A DNA stretch of 64,000 bases from Candidatus Methylomirabilota bacterium (GTDB lineage: Bacteria > Methylomirabilota > Methylomirabilia > Rokubacteriales > DASRDR01): the NCBI GenBank assembly GCA_036005065.1, contig DASYQW010000197.1, forward strand, positions 37,893 to 101,892. Direction: 5' to 3'. Numbering within the stretch: the first letter of the stretch is position 1; each line of letters starts with the position of its first letter. Shown piece by piece: positions 39,682 to 47,498 of the stretch. A program made the translations under genes and the position numbers. Below the pieces are notes generated by a model. It saw nothing but the letters and a program-made list of their open reading frames with translations, made no database searches and was not told the origin of the DNA.

Positions 39682-39970
39682 GTCGACGCCGGCCCGCATC
39701 GTGTGCGACGCCGGGTGGAAGAGCATGGCCGTCCATCCCACGCCGCCGGAGCCGCTGAACGTCGGGGCCGTCGAGAGCCTCAACGTGTCCGCCGAGCATG
39801 CGACCATCGCGCTCGCTGGATCACGCGCGACGCCCGGAGTCGGCGATCGCGTGGAGTTCGTGGCCGGCTACTCCGATTCGACCGTCTTCCTGCACGATCG
39901 CCTGCACGGGGTGCGTGACGGCCGCGTCGAGGTGATCTGGCCGATTCTGGGACGGGGCAAGACGCAATGA
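39632..39970 (+). pseudogene. C-terminal remnant of a D-threonine aldolase/D-serine dehydratase-like protein
   Basis: About 112 residues remain of a family that is normally about 360. The segment VCDAGWKSMAVHP, the SAEHATIAL strand, VGDRVEFVAGYSDSTVFLHD and VRDGRVEVIWPI match the C-terminal metal-binding beta domain (DSD1) of alanine-racemase-fold D-threonine aldolases. The N-terminal PLP barrel with its lysine is absent, so the fragment cannot be an active aldolase. A TTG at 39632 opens the frame. The 538-bp space 39583-40120 holds only this remnant and a truncated repeat element. Confidence 0.7.
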
Positions 39971-40059
39971 GACGCGGCCCCGCTCCGCAGAGGCACCGGG
40001 CCGAGGGCATCGGCCGGGGGACGGATCGAGGCGGTCGGCGCCCCCGGACGCTCTGGTTC

Positions 40060-40094
40060 ATCGGAGGGGGCCTCGGCCGCTGATTATTCCGACA
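40060..40094 (-). repeat. Truncated copy of the double-hairpin element
   Basis: Only the end box (TGTCGGAATAA on the minus strand, one change, 40094-40084) and half of a type A hairpin (TCGGAGGGGGCC at 40061-40072) remain, fused without the scaffold hairpin. It lies 26 bp before the cinA ATG, and a TAGGCT box at 40106-40111 follows. Confidence 0.5.
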
Positions 40095-40120
40095 CGCTCT
40101 GGTGTTAGGCTAGGGAGGCC

Positions 40121-41392
40121 ATGCGCATCGAGATCATCTGCACCGGCGACGAGGTCTTGACGGGGAAGATCGTCAACACCAACTTCAGCTACATGAGCCA
40201 GAAGCTCGAGGACGTCGGCCTCGCGGTCCGGTGGGAGACGACCGTCGGCGACGACCGGGAGAGCCTCCTGCAGGCGTTCCAGTTGGCGCGGGAGCGCGCC
40301 GATGCCGTCATCGTCAACGGGGGCCTCGGCCCGACGGTGGACGACCTGTCGCAGGAGGTCGCGGCCCAGGCCGCACGCGTCGAGCTCGTCCTCAACGAGC
40401 CGTGGCTCACCCGGATGGAAGAGTTCTTCCGCCGGCGCAGCCGCATGATGCCGCCCAACAACCGGAAGCAGGCCATGCTTCCCGCCACCGCCGAGGTGCT
40501 CGACAATCCGATCGGCACCGCCTGCGGCTTTGCGCTCGACATCGGCAAGGCCCGCTTCTTCTTCACCCCCGGGGTGCCGCGCGAGCTGCATCGCATGCTC
40601 GAGGAGCAGGTCATCCCGCGGCTGCTCGCCCGGAGCGGCCTGCAGACGGCGATCCTCGTGAAGCGGTTCCACTCGTACGGGCTGGGCGAATCGCACGTCG
40701 ACGCGCTGCTGGCGGGCGTGGAGACGCTGGCGCCCGACGGGAGCGTGAAGCTCGGCTTCCGGGCCCACTATCCGCAGCTCGAGACCAAGCTGACCGTGCG
40801 CGGCACCGACATGGACGAGGCCCGGAAGACACTCGGGCCGGTCGAGCAGGAGGTGCGCAGGCGGCTCGGAAATTTCATCCTGGCCGAGGACGACCAGACG
40901 CTGGAGGGCGTCATCCTGGGCGAGCTGGCGAGCCGCCGGGCCTCGCTGTCGGTCGTGGAGACGTTCACCAGCGGGCAGATCGCGGCGCGCATCGGCCACC
41001 TCCCGGGCGCGGAGACGGTCTTCCGCCGGGGCATAGTAGCCCGCGCGCTCGCCGAGGTATGGGCAGCGGCCGGCCTCGAAGGCGCTCCGCCGGCAGGCGA
41101 GCTGACTCGCGAGACGGCCGAGGCGCTGGCGCGGGCGGCCCGACGCCAGACCGGCGCCACCCACGCGCTGGCCGTGCTGATCGACCTCGACGACGGTCCC
41201 GATCGGATCGAGTTCGGCGGGACCATCTGCCTGGCGATTGCAACGGAGCATGATGCCGCTTCGCGGCGCAGCCGCATCGTGGGCGGCCGCGAGTGGGTGC
41301 GCCTGGGCGCGGTCGAGCTGGGGCTGGACTGCCTACGCCGCTACCTCCAGGAGCGGCCGGTCTCCGAGCGGATCGACTTCGAGAAGGCGTGA
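40121..41392 (+). CDS. CinA-like protein with a degenerate amidohydrolase domain
   Basis: The N-terminal half is a MoCF/COG1058 domain (ICTGDEVLTGKIVNTNFSYM, VNGGLGPTVDDLSQE, FFFTPGVPREL), which in CinA acts as an ADP-ribose pyrophosphatase. The C-terminal part corresponds to the PncC nicotinamide-nucleotide amidohydrolase, but the AESCTGG motif reads VETFTSG (about 279-285), with threonine at the catalytic serine position. The conserved lysine region is also unrecognisable (FRRGIVARALAEVW). The amidohydrolase is therefore probably inactive or altered. Length is 423 residues, normal for CinA. GGGAGG precedes the ATG. Confidence 0.85.
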   Translation: MRIEIICTGDEVLTGKIVNTNFSYMSQKLEDVGLAVRWETTVGDDRESLLQAFQLARERADAVIVNGGLGPTVDDLSQEVAAQAARVELVLNEPWLTRMEEFFRRRSRMMPPNNRKQAMLPATAEVLDNPIGTACGFALDIGKARFFFTPGVPRELHRMLEEQVIPRLLARSGLQTAILVKRFHSYGLGESHVDALLAGVETLAPDGSVKLGFRAHYPQLETKLTVRGTDMDEARKTLGPVEQEVRRRLGNFILAEDDQTLEGVILGELASRRASLSVVETFTSGQIAARIGHLPGAETVFRRGIVARALAEVWAAAGLEGAPPAGELTRETAEALARAARRQTGATHALAVLIDLDDGPDRIEFGGTICLAIATEHDAASRRSRIVGGREWVRLGAVELGLDCLRRYLQERPVSERIDFEKA

Positions 41393-41435
41393 GGTGCTTC
41401 GAGCGAAGAGCGAGCGCGGGACATCATCGCTCCCT

Positions 41436-41783
41436 ATGCCGATCCAGATCGTGAGCGCGCCCGTTACGCTCGAGGAGCTGCGGCGCCTGGCCGGGCAGCA
41501 GTTCGGCGACTTCGTCAAGGCCGTGGTGGATGTCGGGCGCGGCGTGATGGCCATCGGCGGAGAGCTTCACGCCGACGAGGAGGCCCTTCTCCTCCAGGAC
41601 GGGGCCGGCCAGGCGGACCTCTGGGGCATCAACCTCTATCCCGACCGGCCGAGCGCAGAGCTGATCGAGTTCGACTCCATGATCAATGTCCGCCCCTCCC
41701 GGGGCAACCGATCTCGCGGAGTGGAAGACGCCGCGGTGCAGCGGCAGATCCAGGACATCGTCGGCAGACTCGTCGTCTCGTGA
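41436..41783 (+). CDS. DUF5674 family protein
   Basis: This 115-residue protein carries the conserved block FGDFVKAVVDVGRGVMAIGG, then LHADEEALLLQDGAG and DLWGINLYPD, which I recognise as DUF5674. No function is established. The ATG at 41436 fits the family start. Its TGA overlaps the GTG of the next gene, so the two are a translationally coupled pair. Confidence 0.8.
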   Translation: MPIQIVSAPVTLEELRRLAGQQFGDFVKAVVDVGRGVMAIGGELHADEEALLLQDGAGQADLWGINLYPDRPSAELIEFDSMINVRPSRGNRSRGVEDAAVQRQIQDIVGRLVVS

Positions 41784-42118
41784 CGGAGAGCGTCTACGCG
41801 CACCGCGATCTCGCGGCCGGCCGATGGGGACGGCTGTCGCTGGCCGAGCAGCTCGCCAACGTCGGCAGCGAGGTGGGGCGGATGCGCCGCTGGCGAGGCC
41901 GCGACGAGCGCCTGGTGACCGGCGCCTTCGATCGCGCGCTCGAGCTGCTGGACCTCACGCTCGCCGACCCGCGCTGGCGCGACCGGCTGCGCGAGATCGC
42001 TCGCGCGCGGGAGCTGCTCTGCGACGCCGCGGCGGGTGGAAGCGACTACGGCACAACACTGGAGGACCTGGACCGGTACTTCCTCGCCTTCGCGGTGGTG
42101 GCGAGGGGCAGCCGCTGA
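41780..42118 (+). CDS. Conserved hypothetical protein coupled to DUF5674
   Basis: The 112-residue product is rich in Arg, Leu and Glu and predicted all-helical (RWGRLSLAEQLANVGSEVGR, RALELLDLTLADPRWRDRL). The pattern LDLTLADPR followed by a short terminal YFLAFAVVARG occurs, as I recall, in small proteins next to DUF5674 genes, so the pair may form a complex. No catalytic motif is visible. The GTG at 41780 overlaps the previous stop as GTGA. Confidence 0.7.
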   Translation: MTESVYAHRDLAAGRWGRLSLAEQLANVGSEVGRMRRWRGRDERLVTGAFDRALELLDLTLADPRWRDRLREIARARELLCDAAAGGSDYGTTLEDLDRYFLAFAVVARGSR

Positions 42119-42206
42119 CCGGGGGCGACCGCGGCCAGCGACAACGCTGGAGGCAAAGACGTGAGGGTCCGGCGCAGCTCTGCTGCGCCACCAAGGGGAG
42201 CAACCG

Positions 42207-42515
42207 ATGGCTGACGTGCTCACGGTGGTCGCGAAGATTCGGGCCGCGAAGGGCAGGGGCGACGCGCTAGCGGCCCTCCTCAAGGAGCAGGTGGCGGCGG
42301 TGCGAAAAGCGGAGCCGGGCTGCCTCGTGTACCGCCCGCACCGATCCACGAAGGACCCCGACCTCTTCATCTTCTACGAGCAGTACAAGGACGACGCCGC
42401 CTTCGACGCCCACCGCAAGGCGCCCTATCTGGCCGCGTATCGGGAGCGCCGCGAGCAGGAGGGGCTCACCGAGGGTGCGGTCGAGGTGGAGTTCTACCGC
42501 TCGCTCGTCGATTGA
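42207..42515 (+). CDS. Antibiotic biosynthesis monooxygenase-domain (YgiN-like) protein
   Basis: The 102-residue ferredoxin-like fold protein has VVAKIRAAKGRGDALAALL, EPGCLVYRPHRS and FIFYEQYKDDAAFDAHRKAP, the usual ABM-domain pattern with the YEQY strand and an AHRxxPY helix. Relatives are quinol or small-aromatic monooxygenases that act as dimers without metal or flavin. The substrate is unknown. AAGGGGAG lies upstream of the ATG. The following 207 bp hold no gene. Confidence 0.85.
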   Translation: MADVLTVVAKIRAAKGRGDALAALLKEQVAAVRKAEPGCLVYRPHRSTKDPDLFIFYEQYKDDAAFDAHRKAPYLAAYRERREQEGLTEGAVEVEFYRSLVD

Positions 42516-42722
42516 TACGGCGGGGCGCCGGGGCGGAGTTGACAGAGTCCGGCGAGTCCGGCGGGCCCCTACACTGATCCTCGGGAGCTCGGTCCGGCTG
42601 GCAGGCTCACCGAGGAGGCGATCATGACGGGTGTGAATCGCCATGCCTTCCGTATCCGCGCCGGCATGCGCCGGGGGGCTGACGGATGCGCTCGACGAGG
42701 CTCACCCACGGGAGGACATCGC

Positions 42723-43097
42723 ATGCAGACCACGGCGGCATCCCGGCTCGACCTGGACACCCTGCTGGACCTCAACCGTGACTACATCCGATCGGTGCAG
42801 GCGTCGGATGTCCGCCGGTTCGACCAGATCCTGGCCGACGACTTCCTGTGCACCAACCCCGACGGATCGCTCGTCGATCGGGAGGCATTCCTGAAGCAGA
42901 CGGCCCGGCCGGCTACGATCGCCAATCTCGAAGCCCACGACGTCAACGTCCGCATCATCGGAGACGTCGCGATCATCCACGCCCGGACCACGTACACGCG
43001 GCCCGACGGACAGGTCGGGTCGGGTCGCTACACGGACGTGTGGGCGCGTCGCCACGGCGTCTGGCTCGCCGTGGCCGCCCACGTCACCCGCTGCTGA
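42723..43097 (+). CDS. NTF2-like/DUF4440 family protein
   Basis: The 124-residue product shows LLDLNRDYIRSVQASDVRRF, ILADDFLCTNPDGSLVDR, and the end pattern GRYTDVWARRHGVWLAVAAH, all typical of the SnoaL-like/DUF4440 cone fold. Such proteins are isomerases, hydrolases or stress-induced binders. The function here is unknown. The ATG at 42723 follows GGGAGGAC; an in-frame ATG at 42624 gives an unlikely basic leader. It ends 32 bp from the convergent acyl-CoA ligase gene. Confidence 0.8.
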   Translation: MQTTAASRLDLDTLLDLNRDYIRSVQASDVRRFDQILADDFLCTNPDGSLVDREAFLKQTARPATIANLEAHDVNVRIIGDVAIIHARTTYTRPDGQVGSGRYTDVWARRHGVWLAVAAHVTRC

Positions 43098-43129
43098 GGC
43101 GCGCCCGTTCGGTCGCTCGAGCCGGCCGG

Positions 43130-44713
43130 CTAAGACGTCCGCTCCCGGTCGATCAGCACGCGGCGCAGGATCTTGCCCGATGCCGACTTGGGGATCTGAT
43201 CGATGAACTCGACGTGCCGGATGCGCTTGTGCGGCGCCACCCGCTCGGCGGTCCACCCCATGAGCGCCTGCGCGCTCGTCGCCCGGGATGCGTCGTCGGC
43301 CTTGAGGACCACGTAGGCCTTGGGGACCTCGCCCGCTTCCTCGTCGGTCTTGCGGACGACGGCGACGTCCAGCACCGCCGGGTGGGTCAAGAGCAGCGCC
43401 TCCAGCTCGGCCGGCGCGACCTGGAGGCCCTTGTACTTGATGAGCTCCTTGGTGCGGTCGACGATGTAGAACCACTCCTCGTCGTCCACGTACCCCACGT
43501 CGCCGGTGTGATACCACCCCTGGCCGTCGATGGAATCGGCGGTCTCTTGCGGCCGGTTGAGGTAGCCCTTCATGATCTGGGGTCCCCGGATCAGCAGCTC
43601 TCCCTCCTGGCGCGTGCCGAGCTCGGCGCCGGTGGCGACGTCGACGATCTTCACCTCGGTGTTGGGCACGACCTTGCCGATCGAGCCGGGCTTGACCGGC
43701 GCGTTGCGCGTCGGGCTCAGATGGGTGACGGGGCTCGCCTCCGTCATGCCGTAACCCTGGACGACCGGGCACCTCAGCTTGCTGGAGAGCTGCCGGGCGA
43801 TCTCCTCGCCGAGCGGCGCCGCGCCCGAGAACACCAGGCGCACGCTGGAGAGATCGAATTGCGCAACGGCCGGGTGCTTCACCAGACCCAGCACGATGGG
43901 CGGAACGATGGGCAGGATGCTGATCCGATACTTCTGGATGAGACCGAGAAACTCCACGAGATCGAAACGCGGCATCGTCACCAGGGTGCCGCCCTGGGCC
44001 AGTGCCAGCTTCATGATGACGACCATGCCGTAGATGTGGAAGAACGGCAGCACCGCCATGACGACGTCCCGCTCGGCAAAGCCGTCGAAGCCCTCCATGC
44101 CCTCGCACTGCTGGAGGTTCGCGACGAGGTTGTGGTGGGTCAGCATGACACCCTTGGGGAGCCCGGTGGTGCCGCTGGAGTACGGCAGCACGACGACGTC
44201 CCGTCGCGGATCGATGGCGACGGCCGGCGGGCTCGGCGGCGCCTGGAGCAGGTCCGCGAACGGCCGGGCGCCCTCGGCCGTCCCGATCACGAAGATCTCC
44301 TCGATCCCGCTCCGGGTGGCCGCGTCCCTGGCCTTGTCGAGGAAGGGCGGGACGGTGACCAGGAATCGGGCCCCCGAGTCCTTGAGCTGCTTGGCCAGCT
44401 CCTCGCCGGTGTACAGCGGATTGACGGTGGTGTTGATGCCACCCAGCGACGCCACCGCGTGGAAGACCACCGCGTACTCGGGGAGGTTCGGACTGTAGAT
44501 GGCGAGGACGTCGCCCTGGCGGAAGCCGCGGCGGGCCAGCCCGGTCGCGGCCCGGCTGACCGCCTCGCGCAGCTGCCGGTAGGTCAGGGTGCGTCCGCTC
44601 GGCCCGTCGATGAGGGCGGGCTTGTCGCCGAGCCGCTCGGCGTGCCGCAGCACGTACGCCGTGATCGGGAGATCGGGAATCGTGACGGCGGGGCTGCTGC
44701 TCTTGATGATCAT
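43130..44713 (-). CDS. Acyl-CoA synthetase, 4-coumarate-CoA ligase type
   Basis: This ANL-superfamily enzyme activates a carboxylic acid to its acyl-CoA via an adenylate. The 527 residues include the P-loop-like YSSGTTGLPKGVMLTHHN, YGMTEASPVTHLSP, GELLIRGPQIMKGYLNRP, the hinge HTGDVGYVDDEEWFYIVDR and the catalytic lysine in KSASGKILRR. The overall pattern is closest to plant 4CL-like and medium or aromatic acid ligases; the substrate is not predictable. GAGGGG precedes the ATG. It is transcribed divergently from an SDR gene across a 158-bp region. Confidence 0.92.
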   Translation of the reverse strand: MIIKSSSPAVTIPDLPITAYVLRHAERLGDKPALIDGPSGRTLTYRQLREAVSRAATGLARRGFRQGDVLAIYSPNLPEYAVVFHAVASLGGINTTVNPLYTGEELAKQLKDSGARFLVTVPPFLDKARDAATRSGIEEIFVIGTAEGARPFADLLQAPPSPPAVAIDPRRDVVVLPYSSGTTGLPKGVMLTHHNLVANLQQCEGMEGFDGFAERDVVMAVLPFFHIYGMVVIMKLALAQGGTLVTMPRFDLVEFLGLIQKYRISILPIVPPIVLGLVKHPAVAQFDLSSVRLVFSGAAPLGEEIARQLSSKLRCPVVQGYGMTEASPVTHLSPTRNAPVKPGSIGKVVPNTEVKIVDVATGAELGTRQEGELLIRGPQIMKGYLNRPQETADSIDGQGWYHTGDVGYVDDEEWFYIVDRTKELIKYKGLQVAPAELEALLLTHPAVLDVAVVRKTDEEAGEVPKAYVVLKADDASRATSAQALMGWTAERVAPHKRIRHVEFIDQIPKSASGKILRRVLIDRERTS

Positions 44714-44732
44714 GGAGCTCCCCTCGCGTGTG

Positions 44733-44789
44733 ACCGGCGCCAGCCGGTGAAGTGACCGGAGAGTATCTTCTGTAGCCCGCGGCGGTCAA
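44733..44789 (-). promoter_or_regulatory. Acyl-CoA ligase promoter with overlapping operator-like repeats
   Basis: On the minus strand TTGACC (44789-44784), a 16-bp spacer and GATACT (44767-44762) form a promoter. Just downstream, at about +5 to +30, ACCGGC-GCCA-GCCGGT (44733-44748) is a perfect 6-bp inverted repeat, and a further ACCGG at 44755-44759 extends the series. The position suits a repressor site. No regulator gene lies next to it. Confidence 0.45.
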
Positions 44790-44871
44790 GACCGGTCCGC
44801 CGGAGAAAATGATAGGCTAGGGAGCGCCACCCACCACGGAGCTTCGAGCTCCGCTCGGCGAAAGGACGGCC

Positions 44872-45654
44872 ATGGGTCTCCTGGACGGGAAGGTCGCGGT
44901 CATCACCGGAGCCAGCAAGGGCATCGGGCGCGTCATGAGCCGGCGCTTCGCGAGGGAGGGCGCTGCCGTCATCTGCGCGGCCCGCTCGGCGGCGCTCGTC
45001 GAGGAGACGGCGGCGCTCATCACCGAGGCCGGTGGCCGCGCCATCGCCGTCACCTGCGATGCGGCCCGGGAAGCCGACGTCGAGCGCATGGTCGCCGACG
45101 GCGTGAAGGCGTTCGGCAAGATCGATACGCTCGTGAACAACGCCGGCGACGGCGGCGTCACCAAGCCCGTGCAGGAGTACACGGCAGAGGACTGGTTCTA
45201 CACGATCAATTCCAGCCTCACCAGCTCGTACATGTGCATCCGTTTCTGCGTGCCCGAGATGATCAAGGCGGGCGGCGGCGCGATCGTCAACATCTCGTCG
45301 ATGGCGGGCCGCCGGGGGCTCGCCTTCCGCATCGGCTACTGCGCGGCGAAGGCGGGCCAGGTCGGCATGACCTACGGCATGGCGCTCGAGCTCGCGCCCC
45401 AGAACATCACGGTGAACTGCGTGGCACCGGGCGCCGTCGAGGGCGACCGCATCGATCGCGTGATCGAGGGCCAGGCGCGGGCTCGCGGCATGACGCCGGA
45501 GGCCGTGCGCCGGACGATGCTCGAGCGCTCCCCGCTCAAGCGCATGGTGACGGCGGACGACATCGCCGCGGCGGCGCTGTTCTTTTGCGGTCCGGAGGCG
45601 CGGAACATCTCGGGACAGGTGCTCCCCGTGAACGCCGGAGAGCCAGCCGGGTAA
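44872..45654 (+). CDS. Short-chain dehydrogenase/reductase
   Basis: The 260-residue Rossmann protein shows the cofactor motif TGASKGIGRVMSRRF, NNAGDGG, the catalytic serine in NISSMAG (about S142/S143) and Y-x3-K in YCAAKAG (Y156, K160). It is a classical SDR; the ending NISGQVLPVNAG matches FabG-like members. The substrate is unknown. Being divergent from an acyl-CoA ligase and near a TRAP system, it may act in acid or alcohol catabolism (inference). Confidence 0.9.
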   Translation: MGLLDGKVAVITGASKGIGRVMSRRFAREGAAVICAARSAALVEETAALITEAGGRAIAVTCDAAREADVERMVADGVKAFGKIDTLVNNAGDGGVTKPVQEYTAEDWFYTINSSLTSSYMCIRFCVPEMIKAGGGAIVNISSMAGRRGLAFRIGYCAAKAGQVGMTYGMALELAPQNITVNCVAPGAVEGDRIDRVIEGQARARGMTPEAVRRTMLERSPLKRMVTADDIAAAALFFCGPEARNISGQVLPVNAGEPAG

Positions 45655-45686
45655 CCGGAGTCAGCGACCGACGGGTGGGGGCCCGG

Positions 45687-46985
45687 TCACCGCATCAGGC
45701 TCGGCAGCCAGAGCGAGATGATGGGGAACGCGACCAGGATGGCCAGGCGCACGACGTCGGCCCACATGAACGGCATCACGCCACGGAACACGGTGCCGGT
45801 CGGCACCTCGGGCAGCAGGGTCTTGAGCACGAACATGTTCATCCCGACCGGCGGGCTGATCAGGCCGATCTCGACCACGCATACGATGATGATGCCGAAC
45901 CAGACCGGGTCGAACCCGAGGTGGACGATCACCGGGAAGAACACCGGCATGGTGAGGAGCACCATCGACAGCTCCTCCATGGCGGTGCCGAGCACCACGT
46001 AAATGGTGCAGATCGCGGCCACCACCGCCACCGGGCTCAGCGCGAAGCGCGTGACGAAGGCCTTGAGGTCGTTCGGCATCGTGGTGATGTTGACGAACTC
46101 CGCGAACATCAAGGCACCGATCAGGATCAGGAACAGCATGGCGGTGGTGCGCGCGCTCTCCAGGAGCGCTGCGTAGAGCGTCCGCCACGTCAACACGCGG
46201 CGCCCGAGCGCGAAGACCATGGCACCCACGGCGCCCATGCCCGCGCCCTCGGTGGCGGTGAAGAAGCCCCCGTAGATCCCCCCCATCACGAACACGAACA
46301 GCGCCGCCACGCCCCACACCTCCTTGAGGGCGAGCCAGCGCTCGCGCCAGGTCGAGCGCTGTCCGGGCGGGCCCGAGCCCGGCTCGCGCCACGTCATGTA
46401 CACGATGGCGAGGCAGAGTAGCACGGCGCCGAGGATCCCGGGGAGGATCCCCGCCATGAACAGCTTGCCGATGTTGGTCTCGGTGAAGACGCCGTAGATC
46501 ACCATGATGGTGGAGGGCGGGATCATGATGCCCAGGGTGCCGGCCGAGGCGACGGTGCCCGCCGCCAGCTTGTCGGAGTAGCCGAAGCGCTTCATCGAGG
46601 GGTAGGCCACCTTGGCCATGGTGGCCGCGGTGGCGATGGAGGAGCCGCAGATCCCGCCGAAGCCGGCCGAGGCCCACACGGTGGCCATGGCCAGCCCGCC
46701 GCGCAGGTGGCCGATGAAGGCGTAGGCGGCCCGGAACAGCTCCTGGGACATGCCCGCCCGCGTCACGAAGCTGCCCATGAGGATGAACAGCGGCACCACG
46801 GACAGCGTGTAGTTGCGGCCGGTCTCGTAGAGCTTGGTCTGGGTCATGGCGAACGCCACCGCCCAGTTCCAGTCCCGCATGTAGGCGTAGCCGACGACGC
46901 CGACGATGCCCATGGCGAACGAGATGGGCACCCGCAGAAAGGCGATCAGCATCATCGCCGCGAGGCCGACCAGCCCTTCGATCAT
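45687..46985 (-). CDS. dctM: TRAP transporter large permease subunit
   Basis: DctM is the 12-helix sodium-coupled channel of tripartite ATP-independent transporters. The 432-residue protein has FGGICGSSIATAATMAKVAYPSM (split over the fourth helix), GTLGIMIPPSTIMVIYG, the TEGAGMGAVGA motif and the C-terminal EIGLISPPVGMNMFVL, the strongest signatures of the family. Its ATG overlaps the dctQ stop as ATGA. The end lies 33 bp from the convergent SDR gene without a clear terminator. Confidence 0.95.
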   Translation of the reverse strand: MIEGLVGLAAMMLIAFLRVPISFAMGIVGVVGYAYMRDWNWAVAFAMTQTKLYETGRNYTLSVVPLFILMGSFVTRAGMSQELFRAAYAFIGHLRGGLAMATVWASAGFGGICGSSIATAATMAKVAYPSMKRFGYSDKLAAGTVASAGTLGIMIPPSTIMVIYGVFTETNIGKLFMAGILPGILGAVLLCLAIVYMTWREPGSGPPGQRSTWRERWLALKEVWGVAALFVFVMGGIYGGFFTATEGAGMGAVGAMVFALGRRVLTWRTLYAALLESARTTAMLFLILIGALMFAEFVNITTMPNDLKAFVTRFALSPVAVVAAICTIYVVLGTAMEELSMVLLTMPVFFPVIVHLGFDPVWFGIIIVCVVEIGLISPPVGMNMFVLKTLLPEVPTGTVFRGVMPFMWADVVRLAILVAFPIISLWLPSLMR

Positions 46986-47458
46986 CGACGCCGCTGCACC
47001 ACCTTGTAAAAGTGGATCAGCCCGGCCAGCCCGATCATGACCGCCATGAAGTAGACGAAGGGTCCATACGGGACGCGCAGGACGTCGGTGGCATCGCGGT
47101 AGGCCCAGATCCGGTCCGCCTTGAGCCAGGTGAGCCAGGCCAGCAGGAACATGATGGCCGCGCACGCCGCCTGCACTGAGCGCTCGAGCCGGACCTTCGC
47201 GCGGGCGCCGAGCAGTCGGTCGATGAAGTCCATGAGGGCGTGCTCGTCGGCGTACGACACGAGGGGCAAGCCGGCGAAGATCAGCACCACCAGCATCAGC
47301 TCGGTCACCTCGAAGGCGCCCCGCACCGGGCGATTGAAGACGTACCGCGCCACCACGTCTACGAAGGTGAGGAGCATCATGCCCAGGAGGATGGATGAGG
47401 CGGCGGCGCCGAGGATCGCCTCGGCGTGCCGCTTCCACCCGGGGTCGGGCGTCGTCAC
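46982..47458 (-). CDS. dctQ: TRAP transporter small permease subunit
   Basis: DctQ is the four-helix partner of DctM. The 158-residue protein has TFVDVVARYVFNRPVRGAFEVTE (first part TFVDVVARYVFNRPV), a typical DctQ stretch, EHALMDFI after the second helix, and two further hydrophobic helices. The GTG at 47458 is preceded by AGGTGATC, complementary to the 16S end, which decides the start over a TTG at 47473. Confidence 0.92.
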   Translation of the reverse strand: MTTPDPGWKRHAEAILGAAASSILLGMMLLTFVDVVARYVFNRPVRGAFEVTELMLVVLIFAGLPLVSYADEHALMDFIDRLLGARAKVRLERSVQAACAAIMFLLAWLTWLKADRIWAYRDATDVLRVPYGPFVYFMAVMIGLAGLIHFYKVVQRRR

Positions 47459-47498
47459 TGGATCACCTGGCAAGGGACCGGCCGCCGGCCCGGTCCGC

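Noticed and set aside
42539..42575. Consensus TTGACA (42539-42544) followed by TACACT before the NTF2-like gene
   Set aside because: The spacing is 25 bp, too long for a sigma-70 promoter, and no better -10 lies at 16-18 bp.
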